This document shows, piece by piece, positions 32,453 to 43,422 of a DNA stretch of 64,000 nt. The notes under the pieces are model-generated. The model had not been told where the DNA came from and ran no database searches. It saw nothing but the letters and a program-made list of their open reading frames with translations. Made by a program: the position numbers and the translations under genes. Source of the stretch: Pterobdella sp. o SKG-2022 (Eukaryota > Annelida > Clitellata > Hirudinida > Piscicolidae); NCBI GenBank assembly GCA_964035795.1, contig OZ038320.1, positions 14,990,030 through 15,054,029 of the forward strand. The letters are read 5' to 3'. The first letter of the stretch is position 1; each line of letters opens with the position of its first letter.

Positions 32453-34884
32453 TTGGCGATCTTCTGCCGATGTATGTTCTTCGTTTTTCTGTAAAAATCC
32501 TCTAAATAAACTAGCAAATAAATACATATGTATATTTAACTACTTTTTTCTTGTTTGTGTTCAAACAAATAAGTTTAATTTAATTACCTTACTTATTTTA
32601 TTAAGAATACATCTATCCATTTTGACTCACCAATATACGTCTTAAAAGTGTCATCTTCTTCTGGGTCTGATTAGTTGGAGCCAATATTTATCCCAGCTAT
32701 TTAAAAACTAATTTTTCTCAAAATTTATTTAATAAATTTCGATTTCAAGTTTCAAAAATAAAATAAAACAAATCAATTTAATTCCCATCCAGACTAAAAA
32801 AAAACTTACTTTGAGGCCTTTTACCGATGTATGTTCTTCTTTTACCTGTAAATTTTAGTATCATTTATTATCTAGAATAGAATATCATTAAATATAAAAA
32901 TTTATATTAATGCAACAAAAAAAGTTCATTTGTTGCATATCTATCTGACGATGACTAAGCACTACGTAAAATCACTTATTCACCTATATAACTTCTGGGA
33001 GTTGCCTCGTCTTTCTGGCCTTTAAAAAATTATTAAAATAAAGTGTTTTTTGGAAATGATAATCAAATAGTTCAAAAGTTCAACTTACGAAAAGCTTCGT
33101 GTAATTATTCAGTTAATAAAAGTGTTTGATTCAAATCGTTTTCAAGGTCAAAAATCATTCATTAGAATATTAAACTACTGTTCATCTTAGAAAAATGTTT
33201 TTGAGACTTTAAAAAATTATCGTGTATTCACTAGAAATAAAACCCTATGGTTTATTGATAAACGAAGCTTTTCGTTAGTTCAATTTGCACCACCACACTT
33301 GCCGCCATTGCCATCGCGTAAAAGGGAGACCTCAACCAGTGCTTAAACTATCGTGGCATTGTGCTTTTGTCAGTACCAGGCAAAGTCTTCAACTGGATTC
33401 TACTTAATAGGATGAAGAACGCAGCTTTTGACAGTGTGGACCGTAAATCATCATGGAAGCTTCTGCGACACTACGGAGTACCAGAAAAAAACACCAATAT
33501 AATCAAAAGCTCATATGAAAGTCTGATTTGCTGAGTGATTCACAGAAACCAGTTGACCAAACCATTCCATGTCCGTACTGGGGTAAGACAGGGCTACTTA
33601 CTGTTTCCATTCATGTTTCTGCTGGCTATCGACTGGATTATGAACACAGCTACCGCACATATGAAAAACGGTATTCAGTGATTTTTTTCAACACAATTGT
33701 ACAATCTAGATTTTGCTGACGATCTAGCCCTTCTTGCGCACACCCAGCAACAGATGCAAGAGAAAACATACTCGGTAGCCGAAACCTCCAGAAAATTGGA
33801 TCTGTACATACATCAGGGAGGAACCAAGATTCTTAAAGTGAATACTGCCGATTCAACTCCCATCATGCTGAAAAGACAACCATTAGAAGAAGTAGGGAGT
33901 TTCACTTATCTTGGCAGTACCGTTGATGAATGAGGAGGCAGTCGTGAAGATAAGAATCGAAAAGGCCAGAACAGTTTTTTTGCCTCTTAAAAACGTGTGG
34001 GTATCTAGAGTTTTATCAGAAGAAATCAAGATCAGGTTATTCGACTCCAATGTAAAGCCTGTTCTAATGTATGGAGCTGAGTCTTGGGGGATCACAGAGA
34101 CGACAACAAAAAAGATCCAAACATTCATTAATACTTGTTTGAAAAGGATCCTTCAGATTTGCTGGCCGGAAACCATAAAAAACGAAGAGCTTTGGCAACG
34201 CACCAGACAAAAACCCGTTGCCGTGGAGCTTCAACAATGCCGCTGGAGATGGATAGGGCATACCTTACGGAAACTGACTCCCACCATAGCCAGACAAGCT
34301 CTGAATTGGAGCCTCCAAGGAAAAAGAAAGAAAGGCAGACCAAGGAACACATGGCGATGTGAAGTAGAAGCTGAAGTCAAGAAGATGGCTCTCACATGGG
34401 GACAGTTGGAAACGCTCGCCTAGAACAGAAACGGCTAGAGATTCGTTGGTGGCCTATGTCCCAGCTAAAAATAATAGGTATAAGTAAGTAAGTAAGTATC
34501 CCACTTGATAAATTAAATTATAATTACATTTAGTTTTTCTAATTGAAATAATATCATTGCGAAGTTTTGCAAAAAGTATAAATAAAATTTTACTTATATT
34601 TTATTTTGAAAGCTAATAAATGTGAAAATGTTCTAATACCATATTCAAAAATACTTTAATGAGTTTTACTTGGAATTTCTCTTTTACCGATGTAAGTTCT
34701 ACGTTTTTCTGAAATTTTCAAACTTCATTTATACATCCGTGCACAGAATGAAATTTAGTTATTCATCTAGTTTTAATTTTTAAAATTATTTTTATAAAAC
34801 AGTTTATCTTTAGAAAAATTTTACCTATTAGGTTGTCCACGTTTCCACTGATATAATTCCTAGAAGAACCCTCTTCATCTTGCC
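32453..34884 (-). CDS. Micro-exon gene encoding a repetitive neuropeptide-like precursor
   Basis: Six exons, minus strand 5' to 3': 34884-34825 (60 nt), 34708-34670 (39), 33019-32984 (36), 32845-32810 (36), 32666-32631 (36), 32488-32453 (36). Each starts after AG, ends before GT, and is phase 1 at both ends. Peptides in order: QDEEGSSRNYISGNVDNLI, KRRTYIGKREIP, QKDEATPRSYI, KRRTYIGKRPQ, PEEDDTFKTYI, KRRTYIGRRSP. Junction codons add E, S, G, N and E. The layout (short repeated peptide, Gly amidation signal before dibasic KR/RR, acidic spacers) is that of a multicopy neuropeptide prohormone; predicted products are RTYI-amide three times and an extended PRSYI-amide once. Exons are conserved while introns are not. 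A signal peptide is not securely located. I know of no such peptide family. An arginine-rich nuclear protein is the main alternative. Confidence 0.75.
33073..33290. repeat. Foldback family B, right arm plus a second fragment
   Basis: 'agttcaacttacgaaaagct', 'ttcgtgtaattattcagtta' and 'ataaaagtgtttgattcaaa' at 33080-33143. A complementary AAGCTTTTCG string occurs near 33265. Both are within an intron of the micro-exon gene. Confidence 0.65.
33295..34498 (+). mobile_element. L-X LINE, RT to 3' end, with TAAG tail
   Basis: Pieces in order: LNYRGIVLLSVPGKVFNWIL, a deletion, FDSVDRKSSWKLLRHYGVPE, TGVRQGYLLFPFMFLLAIDW, LDFADDLALLAHTQQQMQEK (catalytic FADD intact), LEEVGSFTYLGSTVDE, IRLFDSNVKPVLMYGAESWG, KRILQICWPETIKNEELWQR and WRWIGHTLRKLTPTIARQAL. 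The tail is TAAG repeats from 34478. Small frameshifts near 33690 and 33930, plus the deletion, make it inactive. It is inserted, in antisense, between exon pairs 1 and 2 of the micro-exon gene. Confidence 0.92.
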
Positions 34885-34899
34885 CTTTGAGCAAAAAAT

Positions 34900-35095
34900 A
34901 TTTTATTGAATCGTTGAACACCAAGCAATTAATTTGCCAAAGAGATATTGTGGTGTTTTTGAATTACGAGTTAGTTAATTTTTATTTTTAATATTAAAAT
35001 AACTGACAAAATATTTTTTCCACTAGATTAAATCCTAATATAAATATTAATCTATATTAATAAACGTTATTCTTTTGATTCTATCCATCCTGAAC
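34900..35095. other. Non-coding spacer upstream of the first visible micro-exon
   Basis: No further exon could be recognised here on the minus strand. Confidence 0.4.
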
Positions 35096-35099
35096 GGAT

Positions 35100-35790
35100 G
35101 ATGTTTTCTAAGATAGGCTTACTAAACCTATTCTGGATGGGCAGACCCTACTGCATTCAAGACAGGTCCAAGCGTTTGTGCGGCTAAACTTATTTTGCTT
35201 GACGGTATTATTACTGAGATTTGCCAACATGGACGTCAAACGTTGGAACAATGTCTCACGTTGTAGTTTCCATAGTCTATTTTTGTTCACAGTGTCAATA
35301 GCCTTAGTGGCGTCCACAAATACAGCATAGAGGTCTTTTCTTGTTCTATACATTTCTCTTGCAGTTGCCTGAGCTAAAATATTATGCCTGTCGTCCCGCG
35401 ACCTGCTCTAAATTCACACTGACCTTCTGGTAAGATGTTGTCACTTATACCAGATACCAAGCAATGGAGTCTTGCCTTCTTTAAACCTTTTCTTGTCATG
35501 GATAGAAGGAAAATTCCGCAGTACTTATTGCAAACTCTTTTGTCACCTTTTTTTTGTAGATAGGGAGAACCAGGGCATGTTTGAAATCTTTTGGTATCTG
35601 TTTTGTCAGCCAGGTTCTTGTAATTGTGGAAAACGAGTTATCAGATTCGTTTTTTCTGAACAACGGTGTAAAAAAAAGATGTATATTTGCGCCTACCTTG
35701 CTTAGACTTTTTCTTTCCTCAATGGTTAAAGTTGCCTTCGAAAATACAATAACCAATGGTGAGCTCTTGAATTTGGAAAAGCTCAAAGCT
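35100..35790 (-). mobile_element. L-W LINE, internally deleted RT copy
   Basis: Minus strand: TRTWLTKQIPKDFKHALVLP then IYKKK (RT start), EGQCEFRAGRGTTGII, QLQEKCIEQEKTS and LYAVFVDATKAIDTVNKNRL (motif A). It then jumps directly to the C-terminal finger TCLECSRVCPSRIGLVS. The catalytic box and thumb are missing and the finger has lost its His. Confidence 0.85.
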
Positions 35791-35845
35791 AGGACTACAC
35801 TTAAAGAAGTTGTTGTTCGAAAACTCCAGTTTGCAGACGACGGTG
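35740..35845 (+). mobile_element. L-W LINE, FADD-box fragment in opposite orientation
   Basis: Plus strand reads TITNGELLNLEKLKARTTLK then VVRKLQFADDGAHF, equivalent to the region at 41690-41820. It adjoins the minus-strand copy, suggesting an inversion or two insertions. Confidence 0.7.
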
Positions 35846-36214
35846 CACACTTTTATTAACTGAATAATAGCACGAAGCTCTTCGTAAGTTGAACTCACAT
35901 TATCTAGTATAAAAACTTAAAGACGTTGCTAACTGCCATGGTAACATTATTTAATATTAATTCTATAACGCTTGACAAGAATAATGAAAATGAAATTAAC
36001 TTGATTTGTTTATTCATATTCGATTGTCTTTATTAATTTCATTTTGAAAACTCGTTTATTTATTGATTTATTTAATTTTTTTTTAAATTTATTAATTTTT
36101 ATTTTTACCTTTATTTATTTCAATATTTTAGAATTTTATTTTCATTATTCATGTTAAGCGTTATAGAACTAATATTCAAAGATTTCACCAACGTTGGCAA
36201 CGTCTTTAAACCGT
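35846..36214. repeat. Foldback B left arm leading into foldback D
   Basis: 35846-35910 is a family-B left arm ('gaagctcttcgtaagttgaa'). From 35917, 'cttaaagacgttgctaactg' and 'aattctataacgctt' (near 35990) are mirrored by 'aagcgttatagaactaatat' (36157) and 'gttggcaacgtctttaa' (36213), giving arms of about 70 bp. Confidence 0.65.
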
Positions 36215-36600
36215 TTTTGCCCAATGATCTCATATAAGATCACTCAGGTATAGCAATTTTACTAATTACTGGTTAATATTTATCCAAATTCAATTCATTT
36301 TCTTCCAATAACTATGGTTATATCTTCAATATTAAATACATTTTATTTCAATTTTCGACTTAAATTTTATGATATTTAAGCTTTAAATTGTCCAAAGTTC
36401 ACTTTGACGGACGTTTATTGAAAAAAATTTATTTAAGGCATAGTAATTTATGATTATGATGAAAAAAAATTAAATTATCTTCAATTAATAGTATAAAATT
36501 ATAAAACTTGAGATCCTTGTAAAATTAACAGAGTTAAAGGCATTAAAAGTTGCTGATCTCATATGAGATCAATTGGCACAAGTGCTAGCAAATCGGCGTT
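36215..36600. mobile_element. MITE-like repeat R3
   Basis: About 365-bp unit bounded by 'aatgatctcatataagatca' at 36223 and 'ctgatctcatatgagatcaa' at 36564. Its complement matches 49190-49560 along the full length, and 47170-47260 is a partial copy. No ORF. Confidence 0.8.
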
Positions 36601-36784
36601 TTACACGAAATACATTATAATTGATAGAACGTCAATTTTAAAAGGTGACTATTACAAAAATAAATAAAATAATCAAATAAATGAAAAAAATAATTTTTTG
36701 TAAATATTAGCTTCTATTTATAAATGAGTGGTACAAACTTTCATAAAATACTTCGGACATCACGCACTCAAACAGTTTAATAAA

Positions 36785-37345
36785 AGCAAGCCAATTAGAT
36801 TTGGCATTGTGCGGTTCTTCAAGCTATTGCTCTAACTTTGATCTGATTAGTGGTAAAACTTATATCAATGGAAAAACCTACCTACAACTGGAATCATAAG
36901 TTGTTTTGAATATTTTAGATACGGTAGAAAAATTCCAATCGCACTCTGTGATTTTTGACAACTTTTTCACAAATTTTGGATTCCAAAAAACAGTAACTAT
37001 ACAGGATAACAGGTTAAGAAAAGGTCCTTTGACCGGCAAAAAACAATGAATAAGCAAGAAAGGTGGCCACAGCTATAGTTTCGATATCAGTGAGTAAATT
37101 ATATTTGTGAGGTGGCTAGATAATACCTTGGTGAACATTAGAAAAAATTATAATGCAGCTGAACTTATTTATGAAGTAAATCGTTGGCAAAAAGCATTAT
37201 AATCAAAGGTTCAGCTCCATATGTATTTAAAAAATTTAGCTAAAATATGTGTAGAGTGGATAAGCACGATTGGTGGGCAAGCAAATATTCCACAAAGAAT
37301 AAAGGATAAAAATGGTATTGACCAATAATATTGGATATAACAGTA
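36785..37345 (+). pseudogene. Second piggyBac transposase relic
   Basis: LDLALCGSSSYCSNFDLISG and KTYINGKTYLQLES near 36795-36895 match the region before the DDE Asp. Then come VIFDNFFTNFGFQKTV (the DNFFT motif), RWLDNTLVNI, YEVNRWQ and, in another frame, VDKHDWWASKYS near 37265. Broken by stops. Only the C-terminal half of a piggyBac transposase is left. Confidence 0.75.
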
Positions 37346-37639
37346 ATAAATTTTCAGATAATCTATAATAAGTCAAACGAGCAGTGATACGCAAGCTCAA
37401 AAACAGATTTGTTTACATTTAGAAGAGCAATTAAACGATCTTTCTTAAAAAACTCTGAATTTAGGCAACAGCAAATCAAAAGCTATAGTTGTTCAAGGCC
37501 TTCACATGTTTCCAATGTTTCCATTTCAAAATTCAAATCTGTTTTTTATGTTTTTTTGAGATTGTTTCAAAGTAGAAGCAAATTTTTTAGTAAAAAATTT
37601 TTTCCATTAGCATTTTGGGCGCAAACGGGTTATGTTTCT

Positions 37640-37735
37640 ATACTTGATAATGTGAGTTCAACTTACGAAAAGCTTCATGTTATTATTCAATTGATAAAAG
37701 TGTTTGATTTGAATAGTTTTTGTTAATAAAAACAG
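37640..37735. repeat. Foldback family B, right arm
   Basis: 'gataatgtgagttcaactta', 'cgaaaagcttcatgttatta' and 'ttcaattgataaaagtgttt'. A clear match to 10325-10403 and 33073. Confidence 0.75.
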
Positions 37736-37804
37736 ATTGTACATATCGAAATTTTTTTGTTTTCACTAGATCTTTAAAATTTTCAATTTTTAACGAATAA
37801 AAAC

Positions 37805-38075
37805 AAAAGATGTGAATCCTGCAACGCAGCGTTCATAGCTTTTGCTAAAGGTATGAGTAGCTCCAGAGGTAGATGTTTGAACTGTTCTGCCGACGAGTTA
37901 TCATATCCAGATGACATTGCTGATAGATTTAATTGCTTCTTTTACTTCACTGACTTCTAGTGGCTCATTTTTATATTGTGGGTCTGAAGGGGTTTTTTAA
38001 CTTATCTGTATAATGCCTCACAGTCATCATCATTTTCTCGCTATCATCAGTGATCACTCTTTCGTTTTCATCGTT
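37805..38075 (-). mobile_element. LINE RT N-terminal fragment
   Basis: Minus strand: DENERVITDDSEKMMMTVRH, PQYKNEPLEVSEVKEAIKSI, then SSGYDNSSAEQFKHLPLELL and IPLAKAMNAALQDSH. This is the pre-RT/finger region of a LINE, possibly L-W. Confidence 0.65.
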
Positions 38076-38179
38076 AATTATTAAACGCAGAAAGTATGAG
38101 ATAAGTAATAAAGACATGAGCTGTATTCATTTTTACATATAGTGCTGGAATTATAATTTGGATTAAACAAGAACTTGAA

Positions 38180-38965
38180 AACATCGACCGCAAACTAGAA
38201 AGATGATGACAGCATATAAAGCTTTGCACCCAAAAGCTGATGTAGACAGATTATATGTACATAGAAAAGATGGAGGAAGAGGTCTAATAAGTATTGAAGA
38301 TACCATAGCATATTAAAATGAATTTCTATATTTTAAATAATTTGAATGAAGTTTTTTCATCAATTAAGAAATGTAAAGATTAATAAGGAGTGTTCAAAAT
38401 CCGAGTTTAAAGTAGAACAAAAAGAAGAAAGAAAAAAAATGGACAATAAGGCTGTGCACGGACAATTTACAAGGCATGTTAAAGATTTCGCTTTGAAGAA
38501 AAATTGGCAATAGCTCAAAAAAAGATGTCTAAAACGTCAAACAGAAAGTCTGCTTATAGCAGCTCAAGATCAAGCTCTTGGAAATAACTATCGTAAAGCA
38601 AGAATCGAACACAGTAGAGAATCAGTCAAATGTCGGATGTGCAAAAGAAAAGATGAAACCATAACTTATTCAGTTAGCGAATGTAGCAAGTTGGCACAAA
38701 AAAAATACAAAAAAAGACATGATAAAGTCGCAAACAATCTTCCAAATTCAAAACATTAATATGAGCACAAAGCGGAAGCTATTATGGGAAAAAAAAAGTT
38801 AAAATATCATGGGATTTTAACATTTATTTTGATAAATTATCAAGGCAAGACGCCCAGAAATAGTTGTCATAAAAAAATCTGAAAGAATATTATATAATAG
38901 ACATAGCTATAGCAGGAGATATTTGAACAGAAATTAAAGAAAACGAAAAAATCGAAAAATACTAA
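38180..38965 (+). mobile_element. L-V LINE, C-terminal fragment
   Basis: NIDRKLE, then TAYKALHPKADVDRLYVHRK and DGGRGLISIEDTI at 38180-38310, typical of the post-RT region. It ends with a second copy of the segment at 4540-4830 (NSVSECSKLAQKKYKKRHDK-type, DKLSRQDAQK-type, YYIIDIAIAGDI-type). Many stops. Confidence 0.8.
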
Positions 38966-38984
38966 GAATTGCCTAACAGACACT

Positions 38985-41900
38985 TGCCAGTCAGCCCAAG
39001 GGAATGAACTGACAAAAAATCAATACTCCAAATGGATGAAAAAACAATTGAACTTTCAATCAATGGCGTCAATAGAAGAGTCAGCCAAGCTGACTTAGCG
39101 TCGCCCGGCAGGATGCTCTTGGGACAGCAGGAAAGCAATGGTCGTCAAACAGTTACTGCTAGACGCAAATTCTCAAAAGAAGATAACCTCCAAATCTTTA
39201 AAGCCTACTACTAAAATGGTCCCTAAGAAAGAGACTATCGAAAACGAATGCATGATCTTTACAAAAATTTGACAAAAAATCAACTAATGAGTGAACAAAG
39301 AATGGCAGAACAAGTGCGGATGTCACTGGAACCCGCAGTTTCAATCCTGCATGCAGACGGTTCAGAAAATTGGTCGTCTGATGCTGACCCAGAGACGACA
39401 GCATCACCCGGCAGCATTCTGAACGACCAAGCAGTCTTAGGTAAGAACGCACTGCTTGCTCCACGTGGAGAGGGGTCTAGAAAAAGTGACCTAACCAAAG
39501 CTCGTGTTTCATTCCCCCCCCAGTTGGCTAACCACGATCAACGGGCATCTTTTCATGCGGTCAAAAATCAGTAAACAAAGAATGGTACGCGTCCACCTAT
39601 AAGGATGCCAAAACAATGAAAATGACATGCTGGAACATCAGAACCATACTTGACAAAACTGGCAGCAACTGGTCTGCGCGTCACTCAGCCCTGATTGCGC
39701 ATGAACTGTCCAGGCTCGATATTGATATTGCTGCCCTCGATGAAGTTTGTCTCCCAGAAGAAGGGAATCTACAGAAGCAAGGCACCAGGTATACTCTTTT
39801 TTGGTCTGAGAAACCTGCAAAAAATAAGCGCCTTTCTGTTGTTGGCTTCATGCTCAAAACCTCCATTGCATCGAAGTTGGAAAACCTGCCATCTGGTCAT
39901 TCTGATCGTATTATGTCAATGCACCTACCTCTCGAGAACAAGATGTATGTGACGCCCCGACCCTTCAAGCTGAGCCTGCTGTAAAAAACAATTTTCACTT
40001 AAAGCATCCATCCAGACAACAAGATATTAATTGTTAGGAGTGGGCCAAGACGCAGCTGCCTGGAAAGGGGTACTGGGCAGACATAACGCTGAAAACTACA
40101 ATGAAAACAAGTGCTTAAAGCTGAAATTCTACTCAGAGCAACAACTTTTCATCACAAACTCCATCTTCCAACTAAAGGACAGTTTCAAAACAACTTGGAT
40201 GCATTTTCGGTCTAAACACTGACATCTTATTGATTATGTATTAGCGAGTCAACGTGACTTCAAAGGTGTCCTGCACACCTGAGTGATGCCCAGCGCAGAA
40301 TCTCATACTGATCACCGCCTAGTGCGATGCAAACTCAGAATGCACTTCAATCCAAGACCAAAGAATGGAGGGCCACTCAAGAAAAAGTTCAAACTCAAGA
40401 TGCTAGTCAGAAGAAGTAAAAGCTGACTTGCAGACAGGGTTACAGGCCAAGCTTGGAAATAACAGCTTCTCAGAAAATTCCTCTATCGAAAAACTCTGAG
40501 ACAAACCAAAAACTACCATCCTTTAGACGTCTAAAGAAGTTCTTGGGTTTGCCACTAAACGGATGGTTTGACGAAAACAAAGTAGAAATCCAGAAATTTT
40601 TAAAAAAAAAAAGATCAGTCCACCAGGTCTGGCTGGTTCACCCGTCCTGCTCTGTGAAGAAAGTTGCTTGACGTCAATTTTGCAATAACCTTCAGCTCAA
40701 GCTTCGAGTTATGCAAAATGAATGGTAGACCAACTTTGCAATTAGAACTCAGCAGTGTACTGATGCTGGTAACCTTAAAAGTTTTTATGAAGCCCTCAAA
40801 GCAGTATATAGTCCCACTTATCAGACCCAGAGTACTTTGCGCAGTCCAGATGGACAGACATTCCTCAAAGACAAGAATACATCTTGTGCCGTTAGTCATA
40901 ACATTTTCAGGCCCTGTTTAATAATGATCGAGTTGTTCAAAACTCAGCAATACCCCACATTCTTCAGCTGCCAGTCACGCTCAAAATACACAAACCGCCT
41001 ACAATGCAATAACTTACCAAAGCCATAGAGCAGGTGAAGAGTGGCAAGGCAGCAAGAATTGATGGAATTCCATTTGAGCTTTGAAAAAATGGAGGTCTAA
41101 CGTTACACAACAAGCTCCACAAACTCCTTGTCTGTTGTTGGGAACAGAGAAAATTGCCAGAAGACCTCCGAAATGCAGTCATTATCAATTTATACAAGAA
41201 TAAAGGGGAAAAGTCTGACTGCTCAAACTACCGGAAAATCACTCTAATCTCCATTGAAGGCATAATCTTTGCTCATGTGCTTCTAAATAGGCTAGTACCT
41301 ATCATTTCAGAAGACCCCTCCCCGAAAACCCAGTGTGGCTTCAGAGCCAACTGGGGTACCATAGACATGGTTTTTGTTTTTCTGAAGCTTCAAGAAAAGT
41401 GTCGGAAGCAGAACAAAGAACTGTATGTAACGTTCATCGATTTAACCAATCAATTTGACACGGTGAGCAGATAGGGTTTTTGGTTAACCATGGAGTGCCT
41501 CGGCTATCCCTCAATATGATTATCCAGCTTCATGAAGACCAGCACAGCCAAGTTAGGTTAAACAGCGACCTCTCTAAAGCCTTCCTATTTTTAACGGTGT
41601 GCAACAACGTTTTGTTCTGGCTCCAACTCTGTTCAGCATCCTTTTCAGCATGATGCTCAAGCAGGCCATGGAAGACTTGACGATTAAGGTGCTGTATACA
41701 TCCGCTATCGCTTCGACGGCAGTCTATTCAACTTTAGAAGATTGCAGACCCACACAAAAACTTGCGAGCAGTTAGTTCAAGAACTTCTATTTGCCGACGA
41801 CGCGGCCCTTGTTGCACATACCGAAAGAGCTTTGCAGAACCTGACAGCCTGCTTCGCAGAAACTTCCCAGCTTTTTTTTTCTAAGATCAAAAAAGACGGA

Positions 41901-42731
41901 AGTTCTTTCACACCTGCACCTCACGAAGAGTATCGCCTTCCTCACATCACCATTCGTGAAACTGTGTTGAAGACCGTTCATTAATTCACCTACTTGGGGT
42001 TCACAATCACATCAGATGCCAAGATTGACAGAGAAATAGATAGCAGACTGGCCAAGTCAAACAACGCTTTTGGCAGTCTGTACAAAAGAGTCTGGAAAAA
42101 CAAGCATCTGAAGAAGGGCACCAAGCTCAGCGTGTACTGAGCCGTCATACTTACCACCCTACTGTACGGTTTGGAAGCATGGGTAACATATCGTCCCAAA
42201 GTGCAACACTTGGAGCGTTTCCACCAGCCCTGTTTCCGCATTATTCTCAACATTCACTGGAGCGATAACGTCAAAAATTTTGAGGTCCCTGAACCAGCAA
42301 AGATCCCTAAGATTGAAGCCATGCTACTGGAGTCACAGCTACGCTGGGCAGGATATGTCTCCAGAATGGGCGATTATCGCTTATGATCTGCTTTTCACTG
42401 GTCACCTTGTCAGAGGGACACCTAAAAGGCGTTATGAAGACTCCTTGAAGAAATTACTCAATATCTGTCACATTGACCATAGCCAGTGTTTTACTTTGGC
42501 TGCCAATCACGGCATTTGGAGCCACATCCTCCACCTGGCTGCTTCCTCTTGTGAAGATTTTCGCAAAATCAACCTGGAAGAAAAATGTTGCAGGAGAAAA
42601 AATCGTGATGCCTCAGCAGTCATTCTTGACATAATCTTTAACTGCAGTCGCTGTGGTTGCACCTTCCTACCTCGCATTAGCCTAGTCAGTCACGAGCCTG
42701 CTTGCAGTAGACGTGGGAACCCCCCTTCATA
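38985..42731 (+). mobile_element. L-W LINE, nearly full-length but decayed
   Basis: ORF1-like start (39032-39570): RKFSKEDNLQIFKAYY, YRKRMHDLYKNLTKNQLMSE and QRMAEQVRMSLEPAV. Endonuclease (39616-40400): MKMTCWNIRTILDKTG, GTRYTLFWSEKPAKNKRLS, HLIDYVLASQRDFKGVLHT and SHTDHRLVRCKLRMHF. RT (41020-41990): AARIDGIPFEL, PEDLRNAVIINLYKNKGEKS, CGFRANWGTIDMVF, LYVTFIDLTNQFDTVSR and LVQELLFADDAALVAHTERA. Post-RT: LLYGLEAWVTYRPKVQHLER and LESQLRWAGYVSRM. C-terminal zinc finger near 42650: FNCSRCGCTFLPRISLVSHE then PAC. Stops and frameshifts throughout. The 3' end abuts a foldback-B fragment. Confidence 0.92.
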
Positions 42732-42734
42732 AAA

Positions 42735-42792
42735 TCTTCGTTCACGAAGTCAAACCAAGAAAAAGTGTTTGATTCAAATTGTTTTTGTTTAA
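42735..42792. repeat. Foldback family B fragment
   Basis: 'aaaagtgtttgattcaaatt' with a degraded 'cttcgttcacgaag' upstream. Confidence 0.55.
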
Positions 42793-43261
42793 TAGGCTAT
42801 TTAAGTTAAATAGCAATGAATTTTCGGTTAAAAAATAAAAATCTAAGTTTAAAAAAGCTACTAAGTATAAGCAAAAGGAAGGTTACAATTTTAGAACAAA
42901 ATGAAACGTACCTTGGAGTCATAGAAGCATGATAAAAATCGTTATTGAAAATAATTATTATACAAATTATAGCTTGTAAAACACGTAGTAAAAACAAGAG
43001 TACAAAAGTCCAAAAAGCACAGAGTAGAACGAAAGTAAGAAGATTAAATGGGATCTCTACAGAACTATCAAATCGAAAAATACAAGATTTTGTAAATCTA
43101 ATATATAATTTTTTTTTGATAAAATTGGATTAGAGAATCACATGAAGCTACCGTATGAAACATGAATTTTTTAATTCTATGACAAAAACTTCAATAAGAA
43201 AAAATTTCAAGCCAGAAGCTATTTTTAACAACCAATTTTGCTTATGGGTAAGTTAATATAC
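42793..43261. other. Non-coding spacer
   Basis: No recognised feature. A GTACGT donor-like site near 42910 (minus) has no convincing exon upstream of it. Confidence 0.4.
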
Positions 43262-43331
43262 CTGACTAAATGAGGCTTCCGTAAATTCAGTCAGCTTTGT
43301 AACAAGCTGGGGGTCACTTAACACTTCGCTT
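43262..43331 (-). CDS. Candidate exon of a minus-strand gene
   Basis: After a TAG/GAG acceptor the minus strand reads SEVLSDPQLVTKLTEFTEAS then FSQ and ends at CAG|GTATAT. GC content is raised relative to the flanks. With phase 2 entry it could follow the exon at 43606-43423. No family recognised. Confidence 0.4.
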
Positions 43332-43422
43332 CTCTAATTTTATAAGCGATTGCACTCACATACTATTAATGAAAAAGTTATCAATTTAAATTTCATCTTT
43401 TATAGTCAAAAAAAATTGATAC

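Larger units (their letters stand above)
32453..34884 (-). repeat. Three tandem copies of an acidic/basic exon pair
   Basis: Pairs are 34884-34670, 33019-32810 and 32666-32453. Each has an acidic exon, a 116-142 bp intron, then a KRRTYIG exon. Pairs 2 and 3 are spaced about 353 bp apart. Pairs 1 and 2 are separated by 1650 bp because an L-X LINE and foldback-B pieces inserted between them. Confidence 0.75.
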
